Source of the DNA: Neodontobutis hainanensis
Lineage: Eukaryota > Chordata > Actinopteri > Gobiiformes > Odontobutidae
Reading direction: 5' to 3'
DNA length: 64,000 nt
Assembly: GCA_024349245.1 (NCBI GenBank)
Contig: JALDNG010000379.1
Span: forward strand, 62,001-126,000
Shown: positions 25,401-37,399 of the stretch, piece after piece
Layout of the letters: every line of letters starts with the position of its first letter
How positions within the stretch are numbered: position 1 is the stretch's first letter
Translations under genes and position numbers: made by a program
The notes under the pieces: model-generated
The model's database searches: none
The model's input: the letters and a program-made list of their open reading frames with translations, nothing else
What the model was told of the DNA's origin: nothing

Positions 25401-28400
25401 GATTTAATCCTCTCGATTACTTTCCTCATTTTTCGTAATTTATTCATGTTTTCTAATTTGTGTTATTCAAGCCTTACTTCTTCCCGAAAGGCTTATATCT
25501 AGAAATCGATCATTCTTATCTGCTATATTTCTTCGACTGCTTCAACCAAAAAGAAAAACTACGTCACCGTCTAAATTGTTTTCGTATCAAACACATAAGT
25601 TCCGAGTAAAGTGACTTTAGTTGCATCGACGACTTACACATTCATCATAAATGTGTCACTTGAATAAAGTATAATTTTATATTTTCTCATGGATGTTTCC
25701 ACGTGAGTTGTGAAAACTGAGCAGAATGTCTAGTTTGATAAGAGCAGCACATATTTTACTCCTTTAATACAACGATTGTGTGATGGCGTAACAAAAATAC
25801 TTTGTCATTTTATTCACTTAAAATTAACCAGCACAAATCTGTTAAAAAGAGAAGAAGTTCAAAAAGTCAATTTTCTCATGCTTTTCTCATTTTAATAGTA
25901 AAATTGAAAGTATTTGTAGATGTATAAGATGAAAATAAACCATATGAAGATATTTCCCCTCGGCAACTAACATGCTTCTAGTATAGGTTGGTGGATATTC
26001 ATACCCAACGCACGCTATCTCTCTGATAGTTGGCACCGTTCTAGAGGTCTTGCAAGACCACACGTGACCTATCAATATCGGAACGTGATTGTACCGCTTG
26101 GCATTTGGTAACGACGCCAGGTTTCGTTTTACACATTATTTTAATTTGGAACGTGGCCTTAATTTTCTGCAGGAAAATGTTAGATTCATAAATATATCAG
26201 TAATCATGGTTGATGGCTTCAATTATAGATCATCACCAGCTCTTTCTATGGATTTCACTCTTTGTTGGTATCATATAATATGGCTGTAAAGAATTAGTAT
26301 ATGAAGTAGATTTGTTAATTTTTTCTTCGGACAAAATTAATGAGCCTTAATCGTATTTTCAGTCGTACGTCCTCGTTGGCTCTTAAAAAATCTGAAAAAA
26401 GTGGCTAAGATATACAGAGGCTAGAAAATATCAACAGATACACCATTAGACCGAAACTGGTCGTTCTCTATCTACGGAATTGCTATTAAATTGTTTGTCA
26501 CGATGATCATTGAATGCTTGACCTATCTTTGAAAGTTTGGCCTTATATATGCGAGATTGGTCGATTTATCACGAAAACAAAATAACCTTGAACCAGCTCA
26601 ATTCAAAACATAAACTCAGAAGCTGTCTAATGCTGATAAACTTCGTACAGGTTATATGAGGTGAAGGTGAGACAAATGAAATTTCTTCAATTCTATGATT
26701 GAATAAAAATCGAGGTTGTACCGTTGGTCTAAAAAATCTTCACACTACAACTAACGACACTCCACAGAATTTAATATCGTACTATCAGATACTGAGAAGA
26801 TGTGGGTGTTGTGTTATTTTGTAAACATAAAGGATTTTGATTAATTTCTCATCAGTGAGCGGTATGTTGGAAAATACCTGATCTGGTAGATGTATTTCAT
26901 AAATTTATAGAAATACTCAGTTTCTGCCTTAATAATTCAGATTATGATAAATAAATTTTGAATAAAAAAGATGGAAGTGAAGATCACCACGATTGAAGGC
27001 GTAGTATTAAGCCATATCAGAAAATCCAAAAATTCGTGACGATCCTCGATTTCAAGCAGTAAAATCAAGAATGCAGTGCATTTTTAGTTAAAATGGTTGT
27101 GACAACTCCATGGTAGAACTGAAACAAATTTAGAAGAAATGTACGTAACAAATTCTTGAATGCGCCTGCGTGTTTTATGTTTTTTTAATTTATAGCATTC
27201 GTCGAAAAAACGTGGGAAATTTAAAATGAAAATTTGGCGGGTTAACATTGAGAATATCATATAAAATCGCCTTTCTGTTCTCTCTAAAAGTTCAGAAATA
27301 ATAATCGTGAGGTGTTAAATCTACTTTGATCTTTAAGGATAAGGAATAAAGGAATTCTTAAACTTTTTCTGTTATGAATGAACTGCTAACATAAGTAAGA
27401 AAATATATATCCTTTAAAAATAGTTGGAAAAGTTTGAAGTTAAAACGAAGAATTGGTGAATGGGTGTGATCGAACGAGCTTAAAAGTATAGATTCTACGA
27501 AAAAATCTATTACTTCAGAAAAGAATGCCAAAAAGGCTCGTTGAATCATATAAAAGTTCAACCAAGAATGTTACGCATAATTAAAAAGGTTAAATGTAAA
27601 TAAGCAAACATTTATACTCTTATTTTGAAGTAGAAAAGTTAAATCCCAAAGCTACGAATTTTTACGAGATGTTCTGAAATTGTTTGATACTACCGGTGGA
27701 CGTAGCTATCTAGGATCCACGAGGTGTGAGTCAGCTGAGCTTGCTCTACTCAAAAAGACAGCGGCTTATCAAAATGGTAACTGGATCTCACTCAACACGT
27801 TATTGGAAAAAAGGCATAAAATACCACCAACGAACAGGCGATGTGAAGAGGCTGTCACAAGATCGACGACGAGTCGAAGAAAGTAAAGCACTTAAATTTA
27901 AAGGTTTAACTCAACTGTTAATAAAATTAATCTGTGAAATAAGTGTGATACAATTTCAAGCATAAATTGCTTTGCGCATGTCATTAATCATCTATACCAT
28001 CCACAGAGTTAAGTCTCAGCCAATTCTTGGGTCATTTTGAATAGATTGATTTTATTAATCTGATATTGTTCATTGATTGTGAAACTGTGGTTGAGTATAC
28101 GAAAGCGATATAAATATGCATGGATATAATTGCCTGCTTTCGTCAAAAGCAATTATCAAGACGTGTATAAGTAACTCGATCGCTCGCTTCTTATCTCACC
28201 TATAATATCAAGTAAAGGGAAAATTCTGTTTAACATGACACAATATTGATTGAGATAAAGTACAATTGTCGATGAATTTATCAGTTTATTGATCAGATTT
28301 CTAATTACATAGAAGTATTAATTTCAAATTTACAACTATAAACATTCCTGAACATTTTTGACTTCCAAACATTTCTTCGCACAGAGAGGAGAGTTAAAAG

Positions 28401-31319
28401 GCACATCAACACCGTTAGTTCATTCTGAATGTATTTTCATGAAATCGTTAACTTTTAACTCACAAATTAACGGCGAACTTCGACACGCATCTTTTTATTT
28501 ATCTGTTCAAAATATTCATAGATGGACTCTCAGACGAATACATACATACCACAACTTATTAGTTCCCAAACAGCCTTTTAACTTTTGGCTAATTATCGTA
28601 AAAGTGTTTTTTTCAAAAGCTAAAGAAGTTTGGCGGATATGTTTAGAAATCTGACAATAATTCACCTGTTGAAAAGAACACGTTTGATGGCGTTTACTGC
28701 TGTCAAACGCCAGACTCAAACTTGACATTTAAAGCCTCACATTAAATCCACTTTCCATTGATAGTAGGATAATTTTTCAACTTCTAATGGTCAAAAATCT
28801 ATCTTGATTCTTCTAAACATGCAGATCCCATGCAGCACACTTACAAGGTGAACTTTGAAGTGTGTTAACACTTTAATCATTCCTCTCGTGAGAGTTCTTT
28901 GCATTAAATACTTCACTCGTTTAAATGAACGTACTTTGAGTATTCTTAGATGTGATGCCTTTGAGGGCGGAAAGATGTTGTTCTTGTGATTGGCTGACAA
29001 GATACACGTTAGACAAGTCTGCATTTTTCATTTAAAACTCAAAAAATAGTTATCGACTGAAATATACTTAAAGAAAGTGGATAAATCCATAAATGAATGA
29101 AATAAAAAAGGCTCAATATCAATCGTCTCTCTTGTTTACGAAATATATTATCTTTATTCTGTAAATATAAATTCCAATAGATAATCGCTGATATTTCTAA
29201 ATTTAAAATCTCTCCATTTTATTCAACTTCTCATAGAATCGTAGAAAGATTTCACACGCTGCGTATGCCTACCCGTTTATTGATTTACAAGTGTGTATCT
29301 ATGTAACACGCTTGTTCATGAACATAGACCTACTTATAAAGTGTCGTTTGAGCACCCATGTTTGCCTAAAAATGATAAAATATACTCGCTCGTAAATCAA
29401 TAGTTCCAATACAGACGCAGATTCGTTCTGGATAACTTCAAGCAAACCAAAGTAAAATTTTGGCAAACTTCAAAGCCAATAAAGAATGATCTCTGTTGAA
29501 TAAGTTTTCAAAATGATGAATTTAATCATAATATAGTTGCTCTTTATCCCATTGATCTTAACAACAACCCAGCTCCTGATTTTAGGCCATTTTAATCTTC
29601 TTCCCTCATCCATGAGTCGAGACTTGATCATTTTCAATAGGTCGTTTGTGACAGCTTAGCTACTGCTAAAATCGAGTACTGAAGGTTGTCGTTGACGCTA
29701 CTGTGTGGTAACTTTTCATGTATCAGAAAAATATTGATAAGATTCAAATTCCTTCAATCGGTAATTAACTTGTATCGTATATATCACCACCATGAAAAAC
29801 ATGCGCAAATGAAAAATATTCTTTTAACATCAACTTGTGCAACGTCGTTAACGCCAATACAAACACAAGAAAAGAGTTTTTACTCCTCGTATTTATAGAG
29901 GCTTATTCAAGAAATTTAATATTCAATGATTTTATCATTCATAACTATACTTGAGATATAAATAAAAATTAATCACAATGTCAAGCTAAAATATCCTTTC
30001 TTAAAATTAACATTTAACTGTTATCGCTTTTAGCAGAAGGGTTAGGACCCGGTTAGAAAGTTATACTTTGAATAAGCGCGTATTTAATAAAAATGGGAAA
30101 TATTTTAAACACCATTCGAAATAATTATAGGAAACGCGTTAATAGAATGTAACTGTGCTTTTGATAATTATTTTCAATTAATCCAACGAGCTCGTGATAT
30201 TAGTAAAGAAATAATAACAAAGCACGCAGAGTTTAAAATAAATGAGTTTTGTTCGGGGCTGAAAATAAACAAATTATCCATCAATGTGAAAAAAACCAAA
30301 AATTTGCTGCAATTTTCCACTTCACACCCTTGCGAGCTCGGATGTACTGAAATATCTACAACCAAGCACGTGAAAAAACTACTTCTATCTATCTAAAGTG
30401 AACAATTTTTATGCCAGAGTATTTTGTCAATAGTTGGTTAAACCGCTTTATAATTCTCATACATAAATATAGGAATGAAATGTTCTTGACTGGAAATAAA
30501 TTTGAACGGGTAAAGAATTTCCCCATGTAATATCGGTTTTATGACCATTCGAGTTTAATTTTGATTTGGACAGTTATAATGTTACCCTCACATACCTGTA
30601 ACATTTTTATCATTCAACACATTATTAGATATATGAAAATGAAGTTTCTGTATATTTTAATAGAAATAATCCTTGTGTCAGTTTATATAGTTCAGTGAGC
30701 AAAAACCCTCAAAAGTGTTTAATTCTAATATAAAGGTTGAGAAAATAGAGCTGAACAAATTTTAGAAATATGATGAACAGAAAAACATCTTCCTCAAATA
30801 TTCAGACAAAAATGGCTTGAAATTAATTGTAAAAGGTGAATATAAATCTTCGTGAAATAAATAGTTTATATCAGTTAGGATAGAATAAACAGAAATGTAT
30901 TGTTTGAAAACATAAAACCTGTCGTGTACTTCCAACATTGAATTAAATATTAAAATGCTCACTTTACTTATTTTTGATCATAAATATTGCTCTTCATGCG
31001 AGAGTTAAAACAAAACAAAGCTCGTAGAATATTTAAAAAGTGACTTTAGAGATTTAACAATTTATCAAAACAAAATAAATAGGCAGTTCTTAGATGTTAA
31101 CTTTGCATTGGATATTTACTTATGTCAAAGTATCATCGGTTTTCAATAAATTTTCAAATTTATAACCTAATATTTCTGGTATTCTTTCGAATTCTTCAAA
31201 GTTTTCATCTTTAAATTTAACGCACTTAAGATAATGAAAATCCAAACCTTTTGATCATTGGTTGCTTTTAAAACGATATTTTTATAATCCTTCTGTAATT
31301 TGATGACAAGTCGGCACTA
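25401..31319. other. Long spacer with weak coding-like fragments
   Basis: No supported gene in about 5.9 kb. Less AT-rich patches with short open frames occur at 25887-26289 and 27680-27965 (two overlapping plus frames rich in Lys and Arg, including LLEKRHKIPP). A 98-codon frame at 28358-28654 has a non-ATG start. None can be linked into a spliced model or matched to a family. Transposon debris is likely in part. Confidence 0.35.
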
Positions 31320-33703
31320 ATGTTACGTGTAAATAATACGCGTTTTGGATCTTTCTTAATCAAAAGATCAGCGTTGGTTGAAAATTCGGACAGCCTGTTT
31401 TCTGCCATTTATGTGTCTGCGCATTGAAATGCCAACATGGAGAATATTTTACGGACTCTCAAAACGTTCCATTTTGTGCTCTAAAACAACAAATCCAATA
31501 TTTAATTCCCCCAGTCGTATAATTCTTTCATAAATTTAGGGTTGTCTGAAAGATGTCTTTCATATGCAAAATTTAATTCTTGATATTAAAGAATTTGAAA
31601 ATCAAATTCGGGGAAAATTATTCATCACGTTCTTTATTGAAAAGCATCTTTTAATAGACACAGATGATTTTAAAGTATTCGAAGAATGGATTCAAATATG
31701 TTTTGATTGCCTAATAAATACACCTTACGATTATTACGACCTGTGCGATCCTGCAATACGTTCGTTATCCTTCATTTTGAGGTCTTGCACCACTGAGGTT
31801 CCTTACGAAAATATCCATATGCAGATATCAATCATCATCGAACGTATTATTGATGACCCAAAGCTTTTATTGCAATATTCACAGCGTAAACTGATCGGAG
31901 TTATTGGACCATCATACCCCAGTTTCTGTCGAACTTTCAAGTCTAGTATCCAATCTACATTCATAAAACTATTCAAACAAACGTTTGATTATCATGTTCT
32001 GATCGAACTTGTGCAAACATTTGTCTCAATTTGTATGATTGATTCTCCTGACACAACAAAAGAACATACTTTTCTGTTCAAGTTTAATCAGTGCGGTTCT
32101 CGTGGTTGGGAATCAATATGGGAAACCCATATAGAGGAATTGTCTAAATCCCTAAATAAAATGTTAGGACTGAGCTTTGATGCGGTTTTAGTGCATAAAA
32201 TAAACGTTAACTTGATTATACTTACAAGTCTTTTATGTTCGGTTTCAGATGTGGGTTTTGTTGAAATTTCTCTGCGGATGTTTGAACAGATTTTTCAAAA
32301 AATTTTGATATTTATTTCAAATAAAAAAAGCAGGGAAATTTTTTATGTGTTCTCACAAAGCTTTTACAGCATTCTTTTATCATTTATCTCAACTCTTGTG
32401 CAAATTATCGGTTCGAATTTTTACTCAATTTATGAGAATATTCTAAATTTGATCCATTTCATATTTGAGTATAGTTTCGACGGTGGAGATTTTTTCCTTG
32501 TCTCAAATTCGTTATGTGTAATTTTCAAGTATATGGTTCGAGTATGTTCTTACATAAAAAACCTTCTTTCAACTTTTGGAATCGCATCAAGGCCATGTTT
32601 GAAGAATTTATTCACATGTTTGAAAAATTAAACACTACAATTAAAGGTGAGGAAAAGTCTGCTTTCATTTTGCAAGGAAAATGTGTTGCAGTTGTTGAAT
32701 ATTTGTCAGAGCGTATGCCGTTGATTGAAAAAAGTTTTGAAATTTTACGGTTGCAATTTCGGAATTCACTCATGCCTCACATTGAGTCCGTTTTCCTCGT
32801 TTTGGTTAATTTTTCAGAAAGATTTATTGAATTTTTGGAACTAACAAATTTATTGATTAACTTTAGTGTTGAGCATCAGAAGTTCATGAGAAAATTTGGC
32901 ACCAATTTCTCACAGCTTTTCTACGATGCTATTCAGTTGGATTTAATATTCTCGGCAAGTTCAGAGCGCACACTTATTGGCATTGTTTCGTTTTTGATAA
33001 CTACTCGAGGGAGTTTTTGCCTAGAATTATGATTCGTCCCAGTGTTAGATTGCTGTCAAATAAAACTGATAACTTACCGTTACTTTCGTCAACTGAAAAT
33101 GCAGTTGTTTTGAAGATCATCAGCATGAAACCACCGAAACTGAGCACAAGGAAAATTTTATAATAGAACCATCTAAAAGATCGTTCAGTAATATTGGAAA
33201 TATTTCGATGGGGGATTATACTCGCTTTCATTTATCGGCCTCTGAAAGCGAAGAGGAACAACAAAATGATCCGAAAGTTGCAAAATTGGTTTCAACATTT
33301 AGAACTGGGAGTTAGATTAAATTCTTATTTTTCGAATAAAGTCAAAGTGAATTTTTTTCCAATTATATATCAAGTAATGGTGCAATCCTCGCTGTCTAAT
33401 CTAATTAAAGCGCAGGAAATTCATTTTAATTTTTACAAAACTTAACAAAATTAGTTCTTATATTGAGACTTTTGGTACCAACAAGTTAAATATCTGCTCC
33501 CTTTTGATCTCCTCAATGTATATTTTGAATTTTTAGACAAGCTTAGTCTCGTTGAATTTGAGGTCATACATACTTTTATGCAAAATGATTTACCTATAGT
33601 GTTCGTTTCGCCTGCAAATAATTTGTTTTGGAATCACCCATTTCTTCTAACTATGTTAAAGCTCAACTTTCATTTTATGAATTACGTTTTTACTTTAATA
33701 TAA
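31320..33703 (+). CDS. Large all-helical protein, possibly a karyopherin-type HEAT-repeat protein
   Basis: The core is a 355-codon open frame from 31564 with strong coding character, rich in Leu, Ile and Phe in amphipathic helices. An upstream exon ending at 31516 joins it across a 23-nt intron (31517-31539) and contains VPFCALKQQIQY. A possible start lies at ATG 31320. Downstream, a second frame (from about 32550) is joined by an intron whose ends are ambiguous. Then come introns 32936-32964, 33104-33123 and perhaps 33311-33341, giving segments with DNYSREFLPRIMIRPSVRL and an acidic SASESEEEQQ patch. A last segment, FWYQQVKYLLPFDLLNVYFE, runs to a stop at 33701-33703, but its junction is unresolved. 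Helix spacing in the first half vaguely resembles transportin-3/importin-13 proteins; this is weak. I do not claim an identity. It is a real gene by coding signal and in-phase short introns. Confidence 0.6.
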
Positions 33704-34064
33704 GGGAAATTTTTCGCGATTTGCTTCTATATAATTAGTAAAATTTACGTTTAAGTATGTTAACTCTCACCGGAAGCATACAATTACTTACAATGAGCTA
33801 ACGTCGCTTAGATAAACCCGCTCCTATGAGGTATACATCAAAAAGAGAGTTCCCATGGTTGCCCATCTCGCATTCCCAATCCCATAGATTAATATAGCTG
33901 CGTCTCTGAAAAACAAAGCACAGTTGCAGAGGTTTTAAATATAAAACTCATTGACAGATATCTGCGTATATATGTATTCATCTTGATCTATTCTTGAAAA
34001 TTAAGCGTAGAATCCTTCGGTGATTCTGGTTCTTATTTTTGCGAAAATGGAGTGAAAATCCAAC

Positions 34065-34298
34065 TTATAAATAATCAAAATTTCCCAGGTGTCGAATTAA
34101 AAGCTCATAATATCTGATGATTTTGGCGCGGATTATAATTTCTTGTGCATGCCCTTTAAGCTGTGACGATTGCGCGAGTTCCTTTATTTTATTTTTCATC
34201 CTTTTTTGGTGTCTGTTAAATAAGTTAGAGTTATTGAAAATTTTTGCTATTTTAATGTTTCGTGTGGCACACCTGAAAAATAAGAGTATTTTTGCCAT
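34065..34298 (-). CDS. Possible small basic protein, unknown
   Basis: A 77-codon minus-strand frame begins with ATG. It contains a Lys/Arg-rich helical stretch (RMKNKIKELAQSSQLKGHAQ) followed by IIIRAKIIRYYELLIRHLG. Composition is more coding-like than the AT-rich flanks, but there is no recognised family, and a plus-strand frame covers the same bases. It may be a small gene, an exon of an unseen gene, or transposon debris. Confidence 0.25.
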   Translation of the reverse strand: MAKILLFFRCATRNIKIAKIFNNSNLFNRHQKRMKNKIKELAQSSQLKGHAQEIIIRAKIIRYYELLIRHLGNFDYL

Positions 34299-35425
34299 AG
34301 TTTGTTCAAACCGGTTCTTAGTCTGTAGTATAACACGTTAAAAAAATATTTTATTGAATTTTTGCTTACAGCCAATAGGAGAACTCAAATATATTTTTTC
34401 ATAAAATGTGAAAACGTGATTCGATCTCACACTTTCATCAAATATCGCATTGATTTTATTCCTTACGGGGTGTATTCAGGCAAAGTATATATGTTTAGGG
34501 AATGTAAAAACGTTTCAAAGGAGTTGTACATTATGTCATCATTTAAAATTTGAAAAAACATAGGCTCAAAGAAAACGAGAAAGAAACACTAATCCTCAAA
34601 TGATGGTTGTATTGATTTTACCAAAGTTGGAGACATTATTTAACGGATGCAGTCTTCTTCTGACTCATATCTAGCTAATAGAAAAAACTAAAAATTCATG
34701 ATGTAGAAACAAAAATAAAACGCAGGTCCTTCAATTTTACAATACAATTTCCAGCTCGCATTTGACTTGAGAAACTACTATTTAAACTTTATTATATTTT
34801 ACTTAACACAAGTTACATATGAGTGATAAGTGTATTAAAGTTATTATTTTAGAAAGGAGTTATAATTCCACCTTGGCTTTGATGAAAACTCATAAAACCT
34901 ATAAGAAAATTTCTTTAACGAACGAAGACGATAATATCCGATATCTAATTGAAATAAATCCAAGTGTGTAAAACTTGCCAATATCATGAAGAGAATTAAA
35001 AACCACGATCTCATGGTCTCATTTAATATTCTGTAAAGCTGTATTTTTACAGCACCTGTTTAAAAATATTTCGGTAGAGTTAGTTTTTGTGAACAAAATT
35101 TAGAGATGAGTTTTAACGTTTAACATTCAAGAGTAGCTTTCAAAAACGTGAAATTATACATGATATCGGCAAGTTTTAAAACAGAGGATGTCTTGGAATG
35201 TGAGAATTGAAAACCAATAAGAGATGGAAGTTGGCTCATATCAGTTTATATTTTAGAGGGACGAGTCTAAGCAGATTGAGATTTGGCGTTTTCATTATTT
35301 TAAAGTGGAAAATGAAGATATTGCCACTTCATTTAAATTTAGTGAAATTATGAAGTCATTCGTTGAGCATAAAAGAAACTATGAATGAAAAATCACCAAA
35401 TGAACAAAAAACTACATTTAACTAT
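34299..35425. other. AT-rich spacer
   Basis: No gene seen between the small minus-strand frame and the 3' end of NLE1. Confidence 0.4.
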
Positions 35426-37399
35426 TCATCGCCATCTAAATAAATAAAATTGAAAGTACAATTTAAGAATACCGTCTTTACTGCCAGATGCAGCTTTCTC
35501 TCCGTTAATTGACCAATCAACTGTGTACACCTAATGGTTAGATTTGTTTTAACTTCATCGTTGTGGCCATGAAGGCAATTGAGCATCTTGCGCAACATTA
35601 CATCCCACATCTAAGTTAACACATTACATTACAATAAGTGTCGAATCAGCACTCGATGAGCATAGGATCCGATTATCGTGCCGCCATGACAGCTTAAATT
35701 AGATCGATGGGTTACTTGATAAACCTTTCCCACATGACCCCGAAGAGAGGCAATGAACCTGTCGTTATGAATTATTTACTTCCCAGATAAGCCATCCCAA
35801 AGTTTTATACTTTTATCAAAAGAGGCGCTGGCTAAAATGCGTCCATCCGGAGAGAAGGCAACATGATTAATAGGGGCCTGGTGACCTTGGACATTTTAAG
35901 CCAGAAACCTGTTAAACGAAGAGAAGTAAATTTATCCTCTTCACTGTTTCCAAAGAATCATCGTAAAATCGTCTGAACAAGTCACAAATATCTCAGCATT
36001 ATTTTTCTATCGTTAAACATACGTACTCTGAAGTGAAGATAGCGCTCTTTGGCTATTCTCACGTGTTCGTCGCTTAAATCGGCAATGCTCTTGATGTTAT
36101 TCTTGTCGTAACAAGATGACCGCAAAACGTAGTCCGAATTAAGGAGATAAAGTTGACCTGAATATAAAAAATCTCCTACCCAATGACCGTGCTCCTTCAA
36201 ATATTTTACAGGTGCGCTCGACTGGTGATATGGCATACAAATACCTCGGGGTTTAAAATCGCAATTTTCAAATCGTGAGAAGACGAATAAATAATGCCCT
36301 CGCCATTCCATCTAATGCAAGAGATGCATTCTAAATGAGCATGAATTTGACGAATGGAATTCCCATTTGTTGCATCCCAAATCATGACTGACCCATCCTA
36401 TATTTTAGCATTATATTTCAATAAAATTAAATATATCAAGATTTCGAGTTAATATTTGGTTAAAACATTGCATCCTGGTTATCAAAATGTTTTAGCGTGC
36501 ACAAAAGATAGATGGTGAAAGTTCATTAGATGACATTCAAACTTTTGAGTGCGTTATGTTTAATTTTTATTCGAAATTCCATTAAAATGCCATCGTTAAA
36601 GTGAAAGATTAATTTTCAATGTTTTGCAATTTTATAACCTTTGAGCTCGATGCAAATCTATGCACTCCTTTAAATCTATGCTCACATATAATTTATACAA
36701 GTGTAGAGGCTCCCATGATATATATGTTATCCATTTCGAATGTTTACGGAAAGGAGGAAATTTGGGCTTTCCGGTGGAGGCGTTCCAAATGATAATGACA
36801 CCAGATTTATCTCCAGATGCGAGAATTTTACAATCGTGCGACCAACCCACCGACAAAATCCAGTCCTTGTGACCTAAATCATAAGAAATTTCCACCTTCA
36901 AGGATGAAAACTGGCGTTTCAGTGTTAGTGTCCCAAATTCGTACCGAGGTGTCCCCCGATCCCGTGGCCAGATTTCTCAATTAACCGGTGAATTACTGTG
37001 AATCCGGGCTGAAACATAATGTAATTATTGCGGAAGAATGTCCAGGTAGAGAAGATGTGCACCTCGAAATAGATTCTGCTGGTGTGATCGACCGCGGCCG
37101 GCATTTTATATCTACAACGGACTCCAAACAAGTTTTGAAATTTTTTAAGCATTCTTCCAGGTTTGAAATAATTTCATTTTCATTAATGTAGAAGTTGTAT
37201 AGAAATAAGGATTCCTCTTAAATTTTAAACTCATACTGGTTCATATAAGCGACATATTTCATTGAGTTCTTCTTTCGAGGTACGTACGTTTACATCCATT
37301 GTTTTTCCAAATTCAAACCCATCATCACGTGTGATTTTTATTAATACAGTTTGACTGAAAGGTAAAATGTCTCAAAAACCGATCATCCATATGATCCAT
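35426..37399 (-). CDS. NLE1: Notchless homolog NLE1 (WD40 ribosome biogenesis factor), with two one-base frame problems
   Basis: NLE1 (yeast Rsa4) has an N-terminal ubiquitin-like NLE domain that binds the MIDAS domain of Rea1/MDN1, plus WD40 repeats, and acts in nuclear maturation of the 60S subunit. Exons (minus): 37399-37380, 37354-37237, 37214-36997, 36975-36896, 36873-36699, 36675-36639, 36397-36245, 36221-36180, 36157-36027, 36006-35909, 35885-35780, 35758-35716, 35692-35633, 35610-35554, 35530-35460, 35435-35426. That is 15 introns, 14 of them 20-25 nt and one of 241 nt. The nominal length is 472 aa (human 485). Landmarks are MDVNVRTSKEELNEIC, RCTSSLPGHSSAIITLCFSP, LATGSGDTSVRIWD, GHKDWILSVGWS, KHSKWITYISWEPLH, DGSVMIWDATNG, SDDFTMILW, GHQAPINHVAFSPDG, ASASFDKSIKLWDG and the final KDGILKLWR. 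Two sites need a one-base change: 36134-36144 (one A missing) and 35944-35955 (one A extra). They cancel in total length. They may be sequence errors, or the copy may be newly broken. Confidence 0.93.
36398..36638 (-). other. 241-nt outlier intron of NLE1
   Basis: This intron separates SSSK from DGSVMIW, which are adjacent in NLE proteins. It is ten times longer than its neighbours. It has GT...AG ends (gttataaaat...aaatatag) and is AT-rich. I saw no C/D-box snoRNA motifs (no CTGA box); an H/ACA RNA cannot be excluded by eye. Confidence 0.75.

Noticed and set aside
35982..36311. Reading NLE1 straight through 36158-36179 without splicing
   Set aside because: It stays open, but inserts residues absent from the family and loses the exact VN-IS-L alignment given by the 22-nt intron. 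Kept only as an alternative.
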